Origin: DATAXV01 sp036272915
GTDB taxonomy: Bacteria; Chloroflexota; Dormibacteria; Dormibacterales; Dormibacteraceae
Direction: 5' to 3'
Length of the DNA stretch: 30,269 bases
Assembly (NCBI GenBank): GCA_036272915.1
Contig: DATAXV010000231.1
Span: 1 to 30,269 of the forward strand
Part shown: positions 29,062-30,269 of the stretch, one piece after another
How positions within the stretch are numbered: position 1 is the first letter of the stretch
Layout of the letters: each line of letters opens with the position of its first letter
Translations under genes and position numbers: made by a program
The notes under the pieces: model-generated
Seen by the model: the letters and a program-made list of their open reading frames with translations, nothing else
Database searches by the model: none
What the model was told of the DNA's origin: nothing

Positions 29062-30269
29062 TCACCGGTTGAAGCGCTGCGCCGCCTGTGTCGCCTGCTG
29101 CTGCACCTGCTTGGCGCCGGCATTGGCCGTGATGCGCTCCAGGCCCAGCGAGCTCTCCACCGGCGCCAGGTAGCTCGTCTGCACCTGGGACCAGACGGGG
29201 CTGGTCGGAGGAGGGATCGCCACGTTCTTGTCCAGCGCCACGAGGGAGGGCGCCTCGGTGGGGACCTCCGTCGCGAACTTCTTGCTGTGTAGCAGAGAGG
29301 CGATCGGGGGCATGTTGGACTCCAGCTTGTCCCAGTCGAGGGCCGGGCCCGCACCGTCCAGGTAGACCGCGAGCTGGGCCGCCTGCAGGGGGTGCTGGGA
29401 GTCCTCGGGGATGGCGAACACGTCGCCGCCGGTGGCCGGGTCGCTCCCGTACGTCACGCCGGGGCCCACCGGCGGGGACGACTCACCGAAGTTGAGGCCC
29501 TTGTCGTACACGTTGTAGTAGGCGTTCGGGTAGTAGTCGCCCACCAGCTCCATGGCGAGCTGGCCAGTGTAGAACGGGTTCGTCTTGCTGGTCTCCGGGG
29601 TGACGCCGTTGGGGTTGCCGACGTTGACCGCCGAGCTTCCGATCGCCTTGTCGTAGAACTTCTGCCACGCAGTCGGTCCGCCGAGCATCTTCACGTAGTT
29701 GAGCTGAAGCTGCATGGCCTCCTGCATCTGCGGTGAATCCAGGTGGAACTTCCCTTTGGAGAAGATGGTTCCGCCGTAGAGGTCGTCCCACATGTCGAGC
29801 GTTCCGGCTCCGATGAACGGGATGAAGCCGGCCTGCTCCAGGGTGCCGTTCTTGACCACGGTCAGCTTCTTTGCATCCGCGTTCATCTGCGCGATGGTAT
29901 GCGGCGGATCGTTGGGATTGAGGCCGGCCTTCTTGAAGGCGTCCTTGTTCCAGACGAAGAGAAGGTCGTCATAGGCCTGGAGCAAACCGTAGGTCTTGCC
30001 CTTGTAGGTGTCCATCTGCTGGGCGATCGGGAAGAAGGACTTGTCCTTGAATCCCAGCTGCTTGAGGTAGGGATTCATGGGCTTCAAGAAGCCGGATGCC
30101 GCCCAGGTCGGGATGATCGGGTAGCTGTAGGTCAGCATCAGGTCGGGCGCCTTGTTGCCGGTGATGGCGCTGGTGTACTTGGCGTAATCGTTGGACTGGT
30201 CTTCCTGAAGGACATTGACGTGGATGTTCGGGTGCTGCTTCTCGAAGCCGGGCAGCCACTTGTGCCACC
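29062..30269 (-). CDS. Extracellular solute-binding protein of a sugar ABC importer (N-terminus outside window)
   Basis: The frame is open to the window edge for 402 codons. The visible part reads as a CUT1 (family 1) binding protein: WLPGFEKQHPNIHVNVLQED near the window edge, ITGNKAPDLMLTYSYP, then WAASGFLKPMNPYLKQLGF, and the hinge region YGLLQAYDDLLFVWNKDAFK. GQLAMELVGDYYPNAYYN and the GGDVFAIPEDSQHPLQAA block are family-typical. The ATG at 30136 is internal, not the start. The signal peptide and lipobox, if any, lie beyond the edge. It should deliver substrate to the two permeases encoded downstream. It ends just before a strong hairpin. Confidence 0.93.
   Translation of the reverse strand, partial: WHKWLPGFEKQHPNIHVNVLQEDQSNDYAKYTSAITGNKAPDLMLTYSYPIIPTWAASGFLKPMNPYLKQLGFKDKSFFPIAQQMDTYKGKTYGLLQAYDDLLFVWNKDAFKKAGLNPNDPPHTIAQMNADAKKLTVVKNGTLEQAGFIPFIGAGTLDMWDDLYGGTIFSKGKFHLDSPQMQEAMQLQLNYVKMLGGPTAWQKFYDKAIGSSAVNVGNPNGVTPETSKTNPFYTGQLAMELVGDYYPNAYYNVYDKGLNFGESSPPVGPGVTYGSDPATGGDVFAIPEDSQHPLQAAQLAVYLDGAGPALDWDKLESNMPPIASLLHSKKFATEVPTEAPSLVALDKNVAIPPPTSPVWSQVQTSYLAPVESSLGLERITANAGAKQVQQQATQAAQRFNR

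Noticed and set aside
1..30269. CRISPR array or insertion sequence
   Set aside because: No spaced identical repeats of 20-40 bp and no intact transposase or terminal inverted repeats were seen by eye; only the recombinase remnant at 22929-23155 recalls a mobile element.

Overview
This is a GC-rich (about 70% by eye), gene-dense stretch of a bacterial chromosome. A deazaflavin (F420)-dependent nitroreductase-family protein, a mycothiol-dependent maleylpyruvate-isomerase-fold protein, and many starts that look leaderless (a TANNNT box 6-10 nt before ATG/GTG) point to a high-GC Gram-positive-like lineage: Actinomycetota, or an uncultured soil Chloroflexota/Dormibacterota relative. I cannot decide between these from sequence alone. 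No rRNA, tRNA, CRISPR array or intact mobile element was seen.

Layout. 1-3882: cupin (partial), exonuclease III, phytanoyl-CoA dioxygenase-like protein, zinc-free quinone oxidoreductase and an F420-type nitroreductase. 3979-7604: a two-gene heterodimeric ABC exporter preceded by a candidate 22-aa leader peptide and two stem-loops, an arrangement that resembles translation-coupled attenuation of drug exporters. 7756-10765: two aminoglycoside-phosphotransferase-fold kinases (the first with an apparent homopolymer frameshift), a MDMPI/DinB-fold protein and a tiny membrane protein. 10943-13798: an ltnD-otnK-otnC operon for four-carbon acid sugar (threonate/erythronate-type) catabolism, without the isomerase gene. 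13799-14880: a regulatory region with phased direct repeats, driving a glycine-zipper membrane stress-type protein. 14951-22523: metallo-beta-lactamase-fold hydrolase (frameshifted), beta-lactamase-family serine hydrolase, atypical SDR, M20 peptidase, small unknown protein, S9 prolyl-oligopeptidase-type peptidase and an orphan PIN-domain protein. 22524-23470: a decay zone holding the N-terminus of a sodium/calcium-exchanger-like protein joined to the C-terminus of a dead tyrosine recombinase. 23471-30269: a single-strand cluster of solute-binding protein, aminotransferase, AAC(3)-family acetyltransferase, two sugar-type permeases and a second aminotransferase.

The most interesting unit is the last one. 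A carbohydrate-type ABC importer interleaved with two DegT/DnrJ/EryC1/StrS aminotransferases and an AAC(3)-fold N-acetyltransferase suggests uptake and processing of an amino sugar or aminocyclitol. The importer has no ATPase here, so a shared MsmX/UgpC-type ATPase elsewhere is likely. The second unit of interest is the exporter with its putative leader peptide. Several genes carry single-base G/C-run indels (7844-7851, 15197-15199, 23014-23018, 23087-23088, possibly 11579-11586), so the reader should consider sequencing or assembly error alongside real decay.
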